A stretch of DNA of 64,000 bases from Chloroflexota bacterium (GCA_029262695.1 JAJCYV010000008.1:1-64000); one strand, 5' to 3'. Counted from the stretch's first letter, positions 8,189 to 16,640 are shown. The notes: generated by a model not told the origin, from the letters alone. Translations and numbers: made by a program.

Positions 8189-9259
8189 ATGACTGACCCC
8201 ATCAACGTCACCATCGCCATGCCGCTCGACGAGGCGCTTGTGGAACAGGTGCGCAAGGCCTCCCCGCGAATGTCGCTGACGTACCTGTCGCGCGCGCAGC
8301 GGTTCGTCTATCGGGGCGGCCGCCCGCTCTGGGGCGGCTACCGGGAGCCGCCTGCGCCCGAGGACGAGAGCGAAGAAGAAGCGCGCAAGGCGTTGGACGC
8401 GATTCTCGGCACGACCGAGGTGCTTCTGTCCAACCAGGTGCTCCCCGATGACATCGTCGCCCGTGCCGGGGCCCTAAAGTGGCTCCAGCTTACGAGCGCC
8501 GGCGTTGACTCGCTCGCTGATCACGAAGTCGTGCGAGCGCCGGGCGTGACCGTGACGACGGCCAGTGGCATCCACGCGGCGACGATCAGCGAGCACATCG
8601 TCGGCGCGATGATCAGCTTTGCCAAGAGCTTCACGAAGTCGCTGCGAGCGCAGGACGAACGTACCTGGCAGCCGTACTGGCCTCAGGAGCTGGAGGACGC
8701 GACGGTCGGCATCATCGGACTCGGGGCGATCGGCGGCCGCACCGCAGAGGTCTGCCGCGCGATGCGGATGCGCGTGCTCGCGATGCGCCGCTCGTGCGAA
8801 CGGCGGATGAGCGGCGAGGACGCGGGTGAACCGGCCGTCGACGAGATGTTCCCGCCGGCCGACCTGCACGCTCTTCTCGTGGAGTCCGACTACGTTGTGC
8901 TGGCGCTGCCGCTCACTGGCGAGTCCACCGGCCTTATCGGCGAGGCGGAGCTGGCGGTGATGAAGCCGAACGCCGTGATCGTGAACATCGCCCGCGGCCG
9001 CGTGATCGACCAGGACGCGCTCATCGGCGCGCTGCGGGACGGACGCATCGCCGGCGCCGCCCTCGACGTCACGACGCCGGAGCCGCTGCCGTCAGACCAC
9101 GAGCTGTGGGGCGTCCCGAACGTGATGATCACGCCGCATATCAGCGGCGGCACGCCCCGCTACATGGAACGCGCGATCGGCCTCTTCTGCGACAACCTCC
9201 GCCGCTATGCCGACGGCGAGCCGCTGCGCAACGTCGTCGACCCCTCGCGCGGCTACTAG
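8189..9259 (+). CDS. D-2-hydroxyacid dehydrogenase family protein
   Basis: 356-residue NAD(P)-dependent oxidoreductase of the D-isomer-specific 2-hydroxyacid dehydrogenase family. The Rossmann loop VGIIGLGAIGGRTAEV is mid-protein. It is followed by the substrate/catalytic blocks NIARGRVIDQDALI (Arg), a Glu in TTPEPLP, and ITPHISGG (catalytic His). An insert rich in acidic residues (about 45-60) precedes the conserved catalytic-domain core. The specific acid is not predictable; phosphoglycerate and glyoxylate reductases are relatives. The TATAAT at 8174-8179 indicates a leaderless start at ATG 8189. Confidence 0.88.
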   Translation: MTDPINVTIAMPLDEALVEQVRKASPRMSLTYLSRAQRFVYRGGRPLWGGYREPPAPEDESEEEARKALDAILGTTEVLLSNQVLPDDIVARAGALKWLQLTSAGVDSLADHEVVRAPGVTVTTASGIHAATISEHIVGAMISFAKSFTKSLRAQDERTWQPYWPQELEDATVGIIGLGAIGGRTAEVCRAMRMRVLAMRRSCERRMSGEDAGEPAVDEMFPPADLHALLVESDYVVLALPLTGESTGLIGEAELAVMKPNAVIVNIARGRVIDQDALIGALRDGRIAGAALDVTTPEPLPSDHELWGVPNVMITPHISGGTPRYMERAIGLFCDNLRRYADGEPLRNVVDPSRGY

Positions 9260-9275
9260 CGCAGCGCAACGTAAC

Positions 9276-9293
9276 GGAAGCCTTCAGGCTTCC
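9276..9293. repeat. short hairpin repeat, 2-nt loop
   Basis: GGAAGCCT-TC-AGGCTTCC, perfect 8-bp arms. It is identical except for the loop to the copy at 15776-15793 and related to 50547-50568. Confidence 0.7.
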
Positions 9294-9345
9294 ACGGGTG
9301 AGGTGGGGCGGGCGGCGCGGAATCACCCCAACGGAACGCGGCTGG

Positions 9346-9359
9346 AGGGCTAAAGCCCT
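9346..9359. repeat. short hairpin repeat, 2-nt loop
   Basis: AGGGCT-AA-AGCCCT, perfect 6-bp arms, 70 bases from the hairpin at 9276. GCGCTACG follows and recurs at 9384-9391. The two hairpins fill the space between convergent genes. Confidence 0.6.
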
Positions 9360-9386
9360 GCGCTACGTCTCTGGTGGGGCCAGGCG

Positions 9387-10784
9387 CTACGCTTCGAGGA
9401 GCACGCGGCGCAGGTGGTCCAGCGGCACGTTGCCACCGCTGACCATGATCACGACCTTCTTGCCGGCGAGGTGCTCCTGGAGCTGCACGGCCGCCGCCGT
9501 CGCCGCCGCACCCGCTTCTTCGGCGATGACGTGCGCGGTGCGGGCCAGCATCAGCATCGCCTCACGGATCTCCGCCTCGCTTACGAGCACGAAGTCGTCG
9601 AGGCGGTCGACCAGCGTCCGTACGGCGGGATGGTAGGCGGCGCCTGTCGCCAGGCCCTCGGCGGCCGTGTCGATGCCGGCCGCGCTCAGCGTCCGCGACT
9701 TCCACGACTCGTAGACCGCTGGTGCACCGGCCGCCTGCACGCCGATCACCTCGAGGCCGGGCCGCAGTTCCTTGGCGACGAGGCAGTGTGCCAGCGCGCC
9801 GCTGCCGCCGCCGATCGGCACGATGATGACGTCGACCTCAGGCAGGTCTTCGATGATCTCGATGCTCACCGTGGCGACGCCGGTGACGAGCCGGGGCGCG
9901 TTTGAGTGGTGGATGTACTGCACGCCCTCGCCGGCGGCGTGCTCTTCGGCCCACTCGCGCGCTTCCTCGAAGTTGGCGCCGTGGAACAGCACCTCGGCGC
10001 CCAGCGCGCGCATCGACTCTACCTTCATCGGGTTCGCTTCGTCGGGCATGACGATAGTGCACTTGATGCCCGCCAGCTTCGCACCGTAGGCCAGCGACTG
10101 ACCGTGGTTCCCGGTCGACGCGCCGATGATCCCCCGCGCACGCTCTTCCTCTGTCATGCTCGCGGACAGGTAGACGCCGCCACGCACCTTGAAGGCGCCG
10201 ATCGGTTGTAGGTTTTCGAGCTTGAGCCACGCCTCGAAGCCCAGCTCGCGTGACATCGCCGGGTTGCGGACCAGCGGCGTGCGCTGGAGGTGCGGCTCCA
10301 GCAGGTCCTTAGCACGGTAGGCGTCGGCGAGCGTCGGTAGCTGCTCGATACGTCTGTCGTAGACCATGCCGATGGGGTTCTCCCGCAGGTTGGCGGCGCA
10401 CACGCGCTCCAGTTTGTCGGCGAGCTCCTGAGGCAGGAATTCGGTGCGCAGGAAGCCCATGCGTTCGTAGTAGGCGGGTAGGTCCGTCGTGATGTAGACT
10501 TCGTCCTGGGGGAAACGCCGGATCAGCTCCCGCGTGATCCGGTCGCCCAGCCCCTGCGAGCGCTCCTCCTCGATCACGGCGACGCTGCCGAGTTCGTGCG
10601 TCTTCTCGTATGGCTTGATGCGGCCGAAGGCGATGATGCGCCCGTCGCGGCGGAGCGTGATGAACTGCTCGGGCGCCAGCCGTTCGCCGTCGAGCCGCAG
10701 GCGTTCGATCGTCTCGGCGATGAAGGGCATGTCGGCGGCGGCCGCCGCCGTGAAGTCGGGGTCGGGCGCTGATTTCGTGGTCAC
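9387..10784 (-). CDS. GNAT acetyltransferase - threonine/serine dehydratase fusion
   Basis: 465 residues carrying two domains. Residues about 10-140 form a GNAT fold with an acetyl-CoA loop in VAVIEEERSQGLGDR. Residues about 148-465 form a fold-type II PLP lyase: GAFKVRGG with PLP-Lys at about 199, STGNHGQ, and the phosphate-binding GGGSGAL. The lyase half matches catabolic threonine/serine dehydratases, deaminating Thr or Ser to 2-oxoacids; no ACT domain is present. TACAAT at 10792-10797 overlaps the first ATG (10793), so GTG 10784, 7 bases after the box, is preferred. The joined layout is unusual. Confidence 0.85.
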   Translation of the reverse strand: MTTKSAPDPDFTAAAAADMPFIAETIERLRLDGERLAPEQFITLRRDGRIIAFGRIKPYEKTHELGSVAVIEEERSQGLGDRITRELIRRFPQDEVYITTDLPAYYERMGFLRTEFLPQELADKLERVCAANLRENPIGMVYDRRIEQLPTLADAYRAKDLLEPHLQRTPLVRNPAMSRELGFEAWLKLENLQPIGAFKVRGGVYLSASMTEEERARGIIGASTGNHGQSLAYGAKLAGIKCTIVMPDEANPMKVESMRALGAEVLFHGANFEEAREWAEEHAAGEGVQYIHHSNAPRLVTGVATVSIEIIEDLPEVDVIIVPIGGGSGALAHCLVAKELRPGLEVIGVQAAGAPAVYESWKSRTLSAAGIDTAAEGLATGAAYHPAVRTLVDRLDDFVLVSEAEIREAMLMLARTAHVIAEEAGAAATAAAVQLQEHLAGKKVVIMVSGGNVPLDHLRRVLLEA

Positions 10785-10791
10785 GGTCCCC

Positions 10792-10797
10792 ATTGTA
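10792..10797 (-). promoter_or_regulatory. -10 box of leaderless dehydratase-fusion promoter
   Basis: TACAAT on the minus strand. ATG 10793 lies inside the box; GTG 10784 lies 7 bases after it. Confidence 0.5.
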
Positions 10798-10873
10798 CGC
10801 GCGCCGTGCGCCTTGACTGCGGGTCTACAATTGTGGCGCCGGGAATGCCGGCGCTAGCCAAAGGAGGTCCCAG

Positions 10874-11164
10874 ATGCCCCGCTACGTAGTCCTCTACAAC
10901 TTCACGGATCAGGGCCTGAAGAGCATCAAGGACACGGTCAGCCGCGCCGCCGAGGTGCGCAAGGCCAACGAATCTCGCGGCTTCAAGGTCATCGGCACCT
11001 ACTGGACGCAGGGCGAGTACGACATCGTTTCGATCGTCGAGGCGCCGAGCGAGGAGTCGATGCTGGCCGGCCTCTTCAACATCGCCGAGACGGGAAACGT
11101 CCACAGCACCACGCTTCGCGCCTTCGACGAGTCGGAGATGGCGAGCGCGCTCTCCAAGTCCTAG
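10874..11164 (+). CDS. GYD domain protein
   Basis: 96-residue single-domain protein with the family's Gly-Tyr/Glu-Asp block seen here as GEYDIVSIVEAPSEE. GYD proteins are small ferredoxin-like-fold proteins of unknown role, often annotated near oxidoreductases. ATG 10874 has AAAGGAGG at 10860-10867. A TACAAT about 45 bases upstream gives a normal leadered transcript, unlike many neighbours. It diverges from the dehydratase fusion and ends three bases before the convergent oxidoreductase. Confidence 0.85.
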   Translation: MPRYVVLYNFTDQGLKSIKDTVSRAAEVRKANESRGFKVIGTYWTQGEYDIVSIVEAPSEESMLAGLFNIAETGNVHSTTLRAFDESEMASALSKS

Positions 11165-11167
11165 GCG

Positions 11168-12577
11168 CTAGGTCGCGGCGTCCTCTGCCGCCTTCTCGTG
11201 CGGCCCCTCGGCCGGTTCAGCGGCTTCTGTCGCGGCTTCTGGCTGCTCGCCTGACGCCTGCCGGGGTTCGCTGTCCTCCGCCGCTTCGCTGGGCTCGGCG
11301 CTCTCTGCGGTTGCTGGTTGGGCGGTCGCCTCTGTGCCGGATTCAGCTCCGGCCTGTGGCTTGGCCTCCGCCGGGGCTTCCCTGGGGGGTTCGGCCGCCG
11401 CTCGTGGCTCAGGCTTCGCCGGGGCTTCCTTCGGGGGTTCGGCTGGAGCCGGCGGCGTCTCCGCGCGCGGCTTCGGTTGCGGTTCGCCCTTGAGCCAGTA
11501 GTCGACGGGCTTGCGCGAGTCCGTCTCAAGCGGCAAGGACACGCGCGATCCCGTGCGTGCCGACCGGTACGCCGCGCAGATGATTTCGAGCACGGCGCGG
11601 CCGTCTTCGCCCGTGAGCATCGGCCGCTTCTCGTTCTCGATGCAGTCGGCGAAGTGCGCCATCTCCTGCGGAAAGCCATAGTTCCACGCCTCGTCGAAGC
11701 TGGTCCAGGTCCAGCCGCGTGTTTGTTCAGCCTTTTCGCCCGCGTCGTCGTAGCCAATGGCGCTGTAGGTCTGCAGCGCGCCGCCACGGGCGATATCCGC
11801 GACGGTGAGACCTTTGGAGCCGTAGATCTCCGCCCGGTCGTCGAGGCCGCCGGCGCGCGCCCAGGCGTTCTCCGCTACGCCCAGGCCGCCCCTCGGGTGC
11901 CTCTTCGACTCGGCGAAGCGGAGCATGACGACGGTATGGTCGTCGCCTTTAGTGCGCCTCCCGTGCACGAAGTTGCTCGCCTCCGCGTAGACGGACGCGA
12001 TCCGTGTGTTGCCGAAGACCCAGCGGCAGTAAGCGATGGAGTGGCAGCCCATGTCCATCAGTACGCCGCCGCCGGAGCGGTTGATGTCCCAGAACCAGTC
12101 CGAATGCGGGCCGAAATGGCACTCCAGCTGCCGTACATAATAGACATCGCCCAGCGCGCCCCGGTCGGCCAGCTGCTTGGCGCGCACGTATTTCGGTGCG
12201 AAGCAGAGGTTTTCGCCGTACATCAGGATCACGCCCGCCTTCTTGCAGGCTTCGATCATGCGGTCGCACTCGGCGAGACTCATCGCCATCGGCTTGTCGA
12301 CCAGGACGTGCTTACCGGCCGCCGCGGCGTCGATCGTCACCTGCGCGTGCAGGTCGTTGGGGCAGGCGATCGTGATCGCGTCGACCAGGTCGCTGGACAG
12401 CATGTCCTTGTAGTCGGCAAAGGCGTGCTCAACCTCGAAGCGCCGGCGGAACTCCCAGGCGTGCTCGGCGTTTGGAGAGGCGACGGCCGTCAGCTCCACT
12501 CCCGGCACCTGCCGCAGCCCTTCTGCGTGCGCCGCCGCGACAAAACGAGATCCAACGATCCCCACGCGGATGCTCAA
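11168..12577 (-). CDS. Gfo/Idh/MocA-family oxidoreductase with long Pro/Ala/Glu tail
   Basis: 469 residues. The first about 365 are a standard NAD(P)-dependent Gfo/Idh/MocA oxidoreductase: Rossmann GIVGSRFVAAAHAEG, the cofactor/substrate block VDKPMAMS with the family Lys-Pro, and the later GGGVLMDMGCHSIAYCRW with the conserved His. Residues about 366-469 are a low-complexity Pro/Ala/Glu/Lys tail absent from typical members (330-390 aa), encoded partly by a tandem DNA repeat at about 11360-11453. It probably acts on a sugar or cyclitol. The tail may be a flexible tether or the result of repeat expansion. Confidence 0.87.
   Translation of the reverse strand: MSIRVGIVGSRFVAAAHAEGLRQVPGVELTAVASPNAEHAWEFRRRFEVEHAFADYKDMLSSDLVDAITIACPNDLHAQVTIDAAAAGKHVLVDKPMAMSLAECDRMIEACKKAGVILMYGENLCFAPKYVRAKQLADRGALGDVYYVRQLECHFGPHSDWFWDINRSGGGVLMDMGCHSIAYCRWVFGNTRIASVYAEASNFVHGRRTKGDDHTVVMLRFAESKRHPRGGLGVAENAWARAGGLDDRAEIYGSKGLTVADIARGGALQTYSAIGYDDAGEKAEQTRGWTWTSFDEAWNYGFPQEMAHFADCIENEKRPMLTGEDGRAVLEIICAAYRSARTGSRVSLPLETDSRKPVDYWLKGEPQPKPRAETPPAPAEPPKEAPAKPEPRAAAEPPREAPAEAKPQAGAESGTEATAQPATAESAEPSEAAEDSEPRQASGEQPEAATEAAEPAEGPHEKAAEDAAT
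11360..11453. repeat. imperfect tandem repeat inside oxidoreductase tail
   Basis: Two imperfect units of about 45-50 bases, each containing GCCGGGGCTTCC then GGGGGTTCGGC, encode the Pro/Ala/Glu-rich tail. Repeat expansion is a likely origin of the tail. Confidence 0.55.
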
Positions 12578-12726
12578 GGCGCCCCCCTTTCCGGCGTTAC
12601 GATTCGCCGACGATGGCTCTGCCTGACTAACTAAGGTGCCGTTATTCTAATACGGCCGTCGCCCCTGCGGGTTGCAGGATGGCTGCGATTGTCACAGACT
12701 ACCGAGCGCAGGAAGGGAGCGAGACG

Positions 12727-13536
12727 ATGAACCCAAACGGGAAAGTAGCACTGATCACGGGCGCAGGCTCCGGCATTGGCCGGGCGACGGCGCTGCTGCT
12801 GGCGGAGAACGGCGCTTCGGTCGTTGTCGCCGACGTTGACGAAAGCGGCGGCAACGAAACGGTAGGGATGGTGAAGGCGGCGGGCGGCGAGGCGGCGTTC
12901 GTGCACGCGGACGTGACGAGCCGCGACGACGTGGAGGCGATGGTCGCCTTCACGAAGAAGACGTACGGCGGTCTCGATATCGCATACAACAACGCCGGCG
13001 TCGGCACGCCGGGCGCTCGCTTTCCCGACGCGGCACCCCAGGACTGGGAGCGCACACTCCTGATCGACCTCCTGGCGGTCGTCGCTTGCATCCAGGTGCA
13101 GGTGCCGGTGATGAAGGAACGCGGCGGCGGCGTCATCGTCAGCACGGCCTCCATCGCCGGCCTCATGGGCTACATGCCGGACCCGATCTACGCCGCCGCC
13201 AAGCACGGCGTCGTCGGACTCACCCGTTCGATGGAGTTCCTCCAGGCCGAGGCGAACATCCGCGTCAACTGCGTTTGCCCGGGTGTCGTAGACACGCCGA
13301 TGATCCGCAAGGTTCGCGACAATTCCGACCCGGAAGCGAAGGCGCGCGCGGAGGCGATGGTCGCCGCCATGCCGCTGATCGAGGCTGGGACGATCGCTGA
13401 GACTGTTCTCGATCTGATCCGCGACGACTCCGCCAACGGCGTGGCGATGGCGGTGACGTACGGCCGCCCACCGCGCCAGGTGGAGGCGCCGATCCGCTTC
13501 GGGCGCCCTGATCCCGCGCAGGAGCGCCGCGGCTAA
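12727..13536 (+). CDS. SDR family oxidoreductase
   Basis: 269-residue classical short-chain dehydrogenase. It has the cofactor loop TGAGSGIGRA at about 11-20, an Asp after strand 2 (VADVDE) that favours NAD(H), NNAGVG, and the catalytic Ser plus YAAAK. The C-terminus is extended with an extra Pro/Arg-rich end. The frame opens at 12679, but ATG 12727 with GGAAGGGAG upstream begins exactly at the domain. Substrate unknown. It is divergent from the tailed oxidoreductase. Confidence 0.88.
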   Translation: MNPNGKVALITGAGSGIGRATALLLAENGASVVVADVDESGGNETVGMVKAAGGEAAFVHADVTSRDDVEAMVAFTKKTYGGLDIAYNNAGVGTPGARFPDAAPQDWERTLLIDLLAVVACIQVQVPVMKERGGGVIVSTASIAGLMGYMPDPIYAAAKHGVVGLTRSMEFLQAEANIRVNCVCPGVVDTPMIRKVRDNSDPEAKARAEAMVAAMPLIEAGTIAETVLDLIRDDSANGVAMAVTYGRPPRQVEAPIRFGRPDPAQERRG

Positions 13537-13633
13537 GCCGTAGCGCTTGACGGGCTCGCCTGTGGGGCGCTACCCTTCACCGCATCGAGACGCCCGACGA
13601 GCGGTGCGTCCGCATCCCGGAAGGGGGCCCCAA

Positions 13634-14596
13634 GTGGCAGCTTCACGTACGCTAATCTCCATCGCAGTGGCTGCGGTTATCGCTCTGGCAGCCGTCGTGT
13701 TCATCAGCAACTCGCCCGCAAGCGAACCACGGACGGCGCTGGCCGGGCCGTGCGGGGCGGACCCGCTCCTGTTCTTCTCACCGATCGACGGTCCGCCATT
13801 GGATGAGACTTTCCTCGTCGGTGCGGAGCCCGGCAGCGCATACCAGGAGAAGTTTAGGATCGTCACTGATCCGGAGGAACTGCCCGACGGAAAGCCGCCG
13901 GTGACGATCTCGGTCGTCGAAAAGCAGCCAGGCTCCGGGCATGCAGGTATCGTCACCGGCTTCAATCCTTCGGAGAGTGACGGATCCTTCACGACCACGG
14001 CCGTCACGGGCATCGCGGCGGGTGTGCCCGCTGGCGTGTACGAGTACGAGATAGAGATCGACTGCCACGGACAGATCACGGAGATCCCTTACGACGTCTA
14101 CGTGGGTACTTGCCCGGCGCCGAGTTCCTCCGGCTTCCAGATGTCGGGCATCAGCGGAACACCGACGCCATCGCCGGAACCGTTCCCCGAGACGTGCGAA
14201 GAGCCGACGCCAACACCCACGCCTTCGCCAACTGCCTCGCCATCGCCGACGCCGACCGCGGCGCCCGGCCTCGACGCGACCTGGGGGGACAACAACTGCT
14301 CGCTGCAGGTGGACCCGATCGACTCGTTGCTCGTGCTGCGCGGCGACGCCGGCCTGTCGTCGAATACAGGCGACTGCCCGGACATGGGAGAGATCTCGCA
14401 TACTCGGGCGAAGGTCGTCTTCAGACAGGGCATTCAGGGCAACGGTCTGGACCTCCCCTGGGGCGACGTTGACTGCACAGGCGACATGAGCCCGGTTGAC
14501 TCGCTCAAGATCTTGCGTCACGACGCGGGCCTCAGCGTCCCGCAGGAGCCGATCTGCTTCGCGATCGGCAGCGAGGTGACGGTCACGGAGTTATAG
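13634..14596 (+). CDS. secreted protein with Cys-containing dockerin-like pair
   Basis: 320 residues from GTG 13634, which follows a purine-rich GGAAGGGGG and opens directly into a signal peptide (about 1-37). An unrecognised domain (about 40-180), rich in beta-type sequence with several Cys, is followed by a Thr/Pro/Ser linker. Then come two dockerin-like calcium loops, GDNNCSLQVDPIDSLLVL and GDVDCTGDMSPVDSLKIL. Each has Cys at loop position 4, Asp at positions 1 and 12, and a second Cys later (NTGDC, EPIC). The same pair occurs at the N-terminus of the 59431-61380 product. A terminator follows at 14617. Confidence 0.75.
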   Translation: MAASRTLISIAVAAVIALAAVVFISNSPASEPRTALAGPCGADPLLFFSPIDGPPLDETFLVGAEPGSAYQEKFRIVTDPEELPDGKPPVTISVVEKQPGSGHAGIVTGFNPSESDGSFTTTAVTGIAAGVPAGVYEYEIEIDCHGQITEIPYDVYVGTCPAPSSSGFQMSGISGTPTPSPEPFPETCEEPTPTPTPSPTASPSPTPTAAPGLDATWGDNNCSLQVDPIDSLLVLRGDAGLSSNTGDCPDMGEISHTRAKVVFRQGIQGNGLDLPWGDVDCTGDMSPVDSLKILRHDAGLSVPQEPICFAIGSEVTVTEL

Positions 14597-14616
14597 CGCC
14601 TGAGAACCTGAGGATC

Positions 14617-14650
14617 GAACGGTCGCCGGCGACGGCGGCCGTTCTTCTTG
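14617..14650 (+). terminator. rho-independent terminator after dockerin-like gene
   Basis: 12-bp arms GAACGGTCGCCG / CGGCGGCCGTTC (one G-U pair) with loop GCGA, followed by TTCTTG. It lies between convergent genes. Confidence 0.65.
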
Positions 14651-14657
14651 CGCGCCG

Positions 14658-15707
14658 CTAGCCGCGCAGCTCGGCGATCGCGCTTTGGTCCGCGACCTCG
14701 AGGCCGCGCTTGCCGAGGATGACCGCCTGCTGGCCGATCATCTCGAACCCGGCGCCGACGGTGCCGCCGTCGAGGAAGCGCTTGTACATGTTCTCCAGGA
14801 TGACGCCCAGCTTGAAATGCGCCAGCACCGTGTAGAAGTCGAGACCGGAGAGGTCGGCGCCGCTCTTCGCTTCGTAGCGCGCCGCAGCCTCTTCCCACGT
14901 CGGGAAGCCGGGCAGCGTCATCACGGACGTCGCGCCGATGTTCAGCTGCGAACTCGTCGGAGCGCCCCAGTACATCTGCAAGAGGCCCATATCGGCCAGC
15001 GAGTCGCCCAGCGTGCACATCTCCCAGTCGAGCACGGCGATGATGTGCCCCTCGTCGTTGAGGATCGCGTTGTCCAGGCGGTAGTCTCCGTGGACGATGC
15101 CGGGGCGGCGTTCCGCCGGGATCGCCGCCTGGAGGCGGTTCGCCAGTTCGTCCAGTTCCTCCGTCTCCCGGTAGCGGATATTCTCGAGCTGCTCGCTGAA
15201 GCGCCGCACCTGCCGTTCCAGGTATCCCTTCGGCCTGCCGAAGTCTTCCAGGCCGATCTCCTCCGGGTGGAACGAGTGCAGCCGGACGAGCACGTCCACG
15301 AGTTCCTGGCCGATCTTGTGGCGCTGCCCTTCGTCGAACTTCGCGCCGACCGCGACCGGGTCGATGGCGATGATGCCGTCCACGAACTCCATCACGTAGA
15401 ACTGCGCGCCGATGACCGATTCGTCTGTGCAGAGCCCGTACGGCTTCGGCACGGGGAACCCCGTGGGCTCAAGCGCGGAGATGATGCGGAACTCGCGGCC
15501 CATGTCGTGTGCCGTCTTCTGGACGTGGGAGAGCGGCGGCCGGCGCACCACCCAGGGCCGCCCATCCTCCGCCTCGACGCGGTACGTGATGTTGGAGCGC
15601 CCATGCCCCACTACCTGCGCCGAGAGGCTCTTCACGGGCTCCACGTGCTCGCTGAACCAGGGCACGAGCTGGTCGAGGTCGATTCCGGGCGGGCTAGAAG
15701 TAGTCAT
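14658..15707 (-). CDS. APH-type phosphotransferase (ACAD10/11-like)
   Basis: 349-residue aminoglycoside-phosphotransferase-fold kinase. The Brenner motif HGDYRLDNAIL and the metal-binding DWEMCTLGDSLADMG are intact. This subfamily is linked to acyl-CoA metabolism, since ACAD10/11 kinase domains phosphorylate 4-hydroxyacyl-CoAs. An acyl-CoA dehydrogenase lies 1 kb away, so that role is plausible but inferred. Antibiotic resistance is less likely. TAGAAT at 15717-15722, 9 bases before ATG, suggests a leaderless message. Confidence 0.83.
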   Translation of the reverse strand: MTTSSPPGIDLDQLVPWFSEHVEPVKSLSAQVVGHGRSNITYRVEAEDGRPWVVRRPPLSHVQKTAHDMGREFRIISALEPTGFPVPKPYGLCTDESVIGAQFYVMEFVDGIIAIDPVAVGAKFDEGQRHKIGQELVDVLVRLHSFHPEEIGLEDFGRPKGYLERQVRRFSEQLENIRYRETEELDELANRLQAAIPAERRPGIVHGDYRLDNAILNDEGHIIAVLDWEMCTLGDSLADMGLLQMYWGAPTSSQLNIGATSVMTLPGFPTWEEAAARYEAKSGADLSGLDFYTVLAHFKLGVILENMYKRFLDGGTVGAGFEMIGQQAVILGKRGLEVADQSAIAELRG

Positions 15708-15775
15708 CGTCGTGACATTCTACAGCACGCGGCCGTCTGCGCACGGCGCGGCGTCCCGCTGGCCGGACTGAGCAT

Positions 15776-15793
15776 GGAAGCCTTTAGGCTTCC
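15776..15793. repeat. short hairpin repeat, 2-nt loop
   Basis: GGAAGCCT-TT-AGGCTTCC, the same arms as 9276-9293, followed by TCTACG. It sits between the aldolase stop and the phosphotransferase promoter. Confidence 0.7.
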
Positions 15794-15800
15794 TCTACGC

Positions 15801-16565
15801 CTACGCGCGCTCACGCAGCTGTGCCAACGCCGCCGCCGCGCCGGTGACCATCGTCCGGCCGTCGTCCGCGACTTCGATCAGGCGGAACCCCTGGTCGATG
15901 CGCTTCTGCGCGACCTTCGCATTGCCGCCGAAGACGCCTGCGACCACGCCGTGGCGCTTGCAGGCGGCCTCGACGCTGGCGACGGCCGCCACGAACTCCG
16001 CGGCGTCCTGGTCGTACGACGGCGGCAGGCCCAGCGAGACGCTGAGATCGCTTGGGCCGATGAAGACGGCGTCGACGCCGGGCGTGCCCACGATCTCGTC
16101 GACGTTGGCGACCGCCTCGCGTGTCTCGATCATCGGGATGCAGAGGACGGTATCGTTGGCGCGGCTGAAGTAGTCCGGCCCGGCGTAGAGGACGGCGCGT
16201 GCTGGTCCGTAGCTGCGGATCCCGTCGGGAGCATAGCGGCAGGCGGCAGCGGCGGCCTCGGCTTCGGAGCGTGAGTTGACCATCGGGATGATCACGCCGT
16301 AGGCGCCAGCGTCCAGCACCTTCATGATGATCCCCGGCTCGTTCCACGGCACGCGCACGATCGGCACGGTCTCGGTGGTCGAGATCGCCTGCAGCATCGT
16401 CACGGCGACCTGGTAGTCGATCGCGCCGTGTTGCATGTCGACGCAGAGCCAGTCGAAACCGGCGTGTGCCATCATCTCCGCAGACGTGCTGGACGGAATG
16501 CCCAGCCAGCCTCCGAGAGCCGGGCGGCCCTGGGCCCACAGTTCCTTCAGCCGGTTCTCACGCAT
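15801..16565 (-). CDS. HpcH/HpaI aldolase/citrate lyase family protein
   Basis: 254-residue class II pyruvate-type aldolase. Visible are CVDMQHG (the family VDxEHG block, with Gln-His), the metal ligand Glu in IPMIETREA and Asp in GPSDLSVSLG. Members cleave 2-keto-3-deoxy sugar acids or 4-hydroxy-2-oxo acids to pyruvate and an aldehyde. TATAAT at 16574-16579, 8 bases before ATG 16565, indicates a leaderless transcript. It reads toward the phosphotransferase gene with a hairpin repeat between. Confidence 0.88.
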   Translation of the reverse strand: MRENRLKELWAQGRPALGGWLGIPSSTSAEMMAHAGFDWLCVDMQHGAIDYQVAVTMLQAISTTETVPIVRVPWNEPGIIMKVLDAGAYGVIIPMVNSRSEAEAAAAACRYAPDGIRSYGPARAVLYAGPDYFSRANDTVLCIPMIETREAVANVDEIVGTPGVDAVFIGPSDLSVSLGLPPSYDQDAAEFVAAVASVEAACKRHGVVAGVFGGNAKVAQKRIDQGFRLIEVADDGRTMVTGAAAALAQLRERA

Positions 16566-16573
16566 CGGCGATT

Positions 16574-16579
16574 ATTATA
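16574..16579 (-). promoter_or_regulatory. -10 box of leaderless aldolase promoter
   Basis: Perfect TATAAT on the minus strand, 8 bases before the aldolase ATG at 16565. Confidence 0.65.
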
Positions 16580-16640
16580 GGCTGGCCAGCGCCCGCCACG
16601 CCGGATAAAGTACGGGAGCAGACGAAAGAGGGGCGACACG

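Noticed and set aside
11318-12634. 438-codon plus-strand frame
   Set aside because: Lies opposite the tailed oxidoreductase and has no start signal or domain.
13634-14596. Cellulosome component
   Set aside because: The dockerin-like loops differ from cellulosomal dockerins (Cys at loop position 4), and no cohesin, scaffoldin or glycoside hydrolase gene is in the window.
14658-15707. Aminoglycoside resistance gene
   Set aside because: The sequence fits the acyl-CoA-linked APH subfamily, and the setting is metabolic.
14685-16274. 529-codon open frame on the plus strand
   Set aside because: It is antisense to the phosphotransferase and aldolase genes, which carry full family motifs; its Arg/Asp/His-rich composition is that of a high-GC shadow frame.
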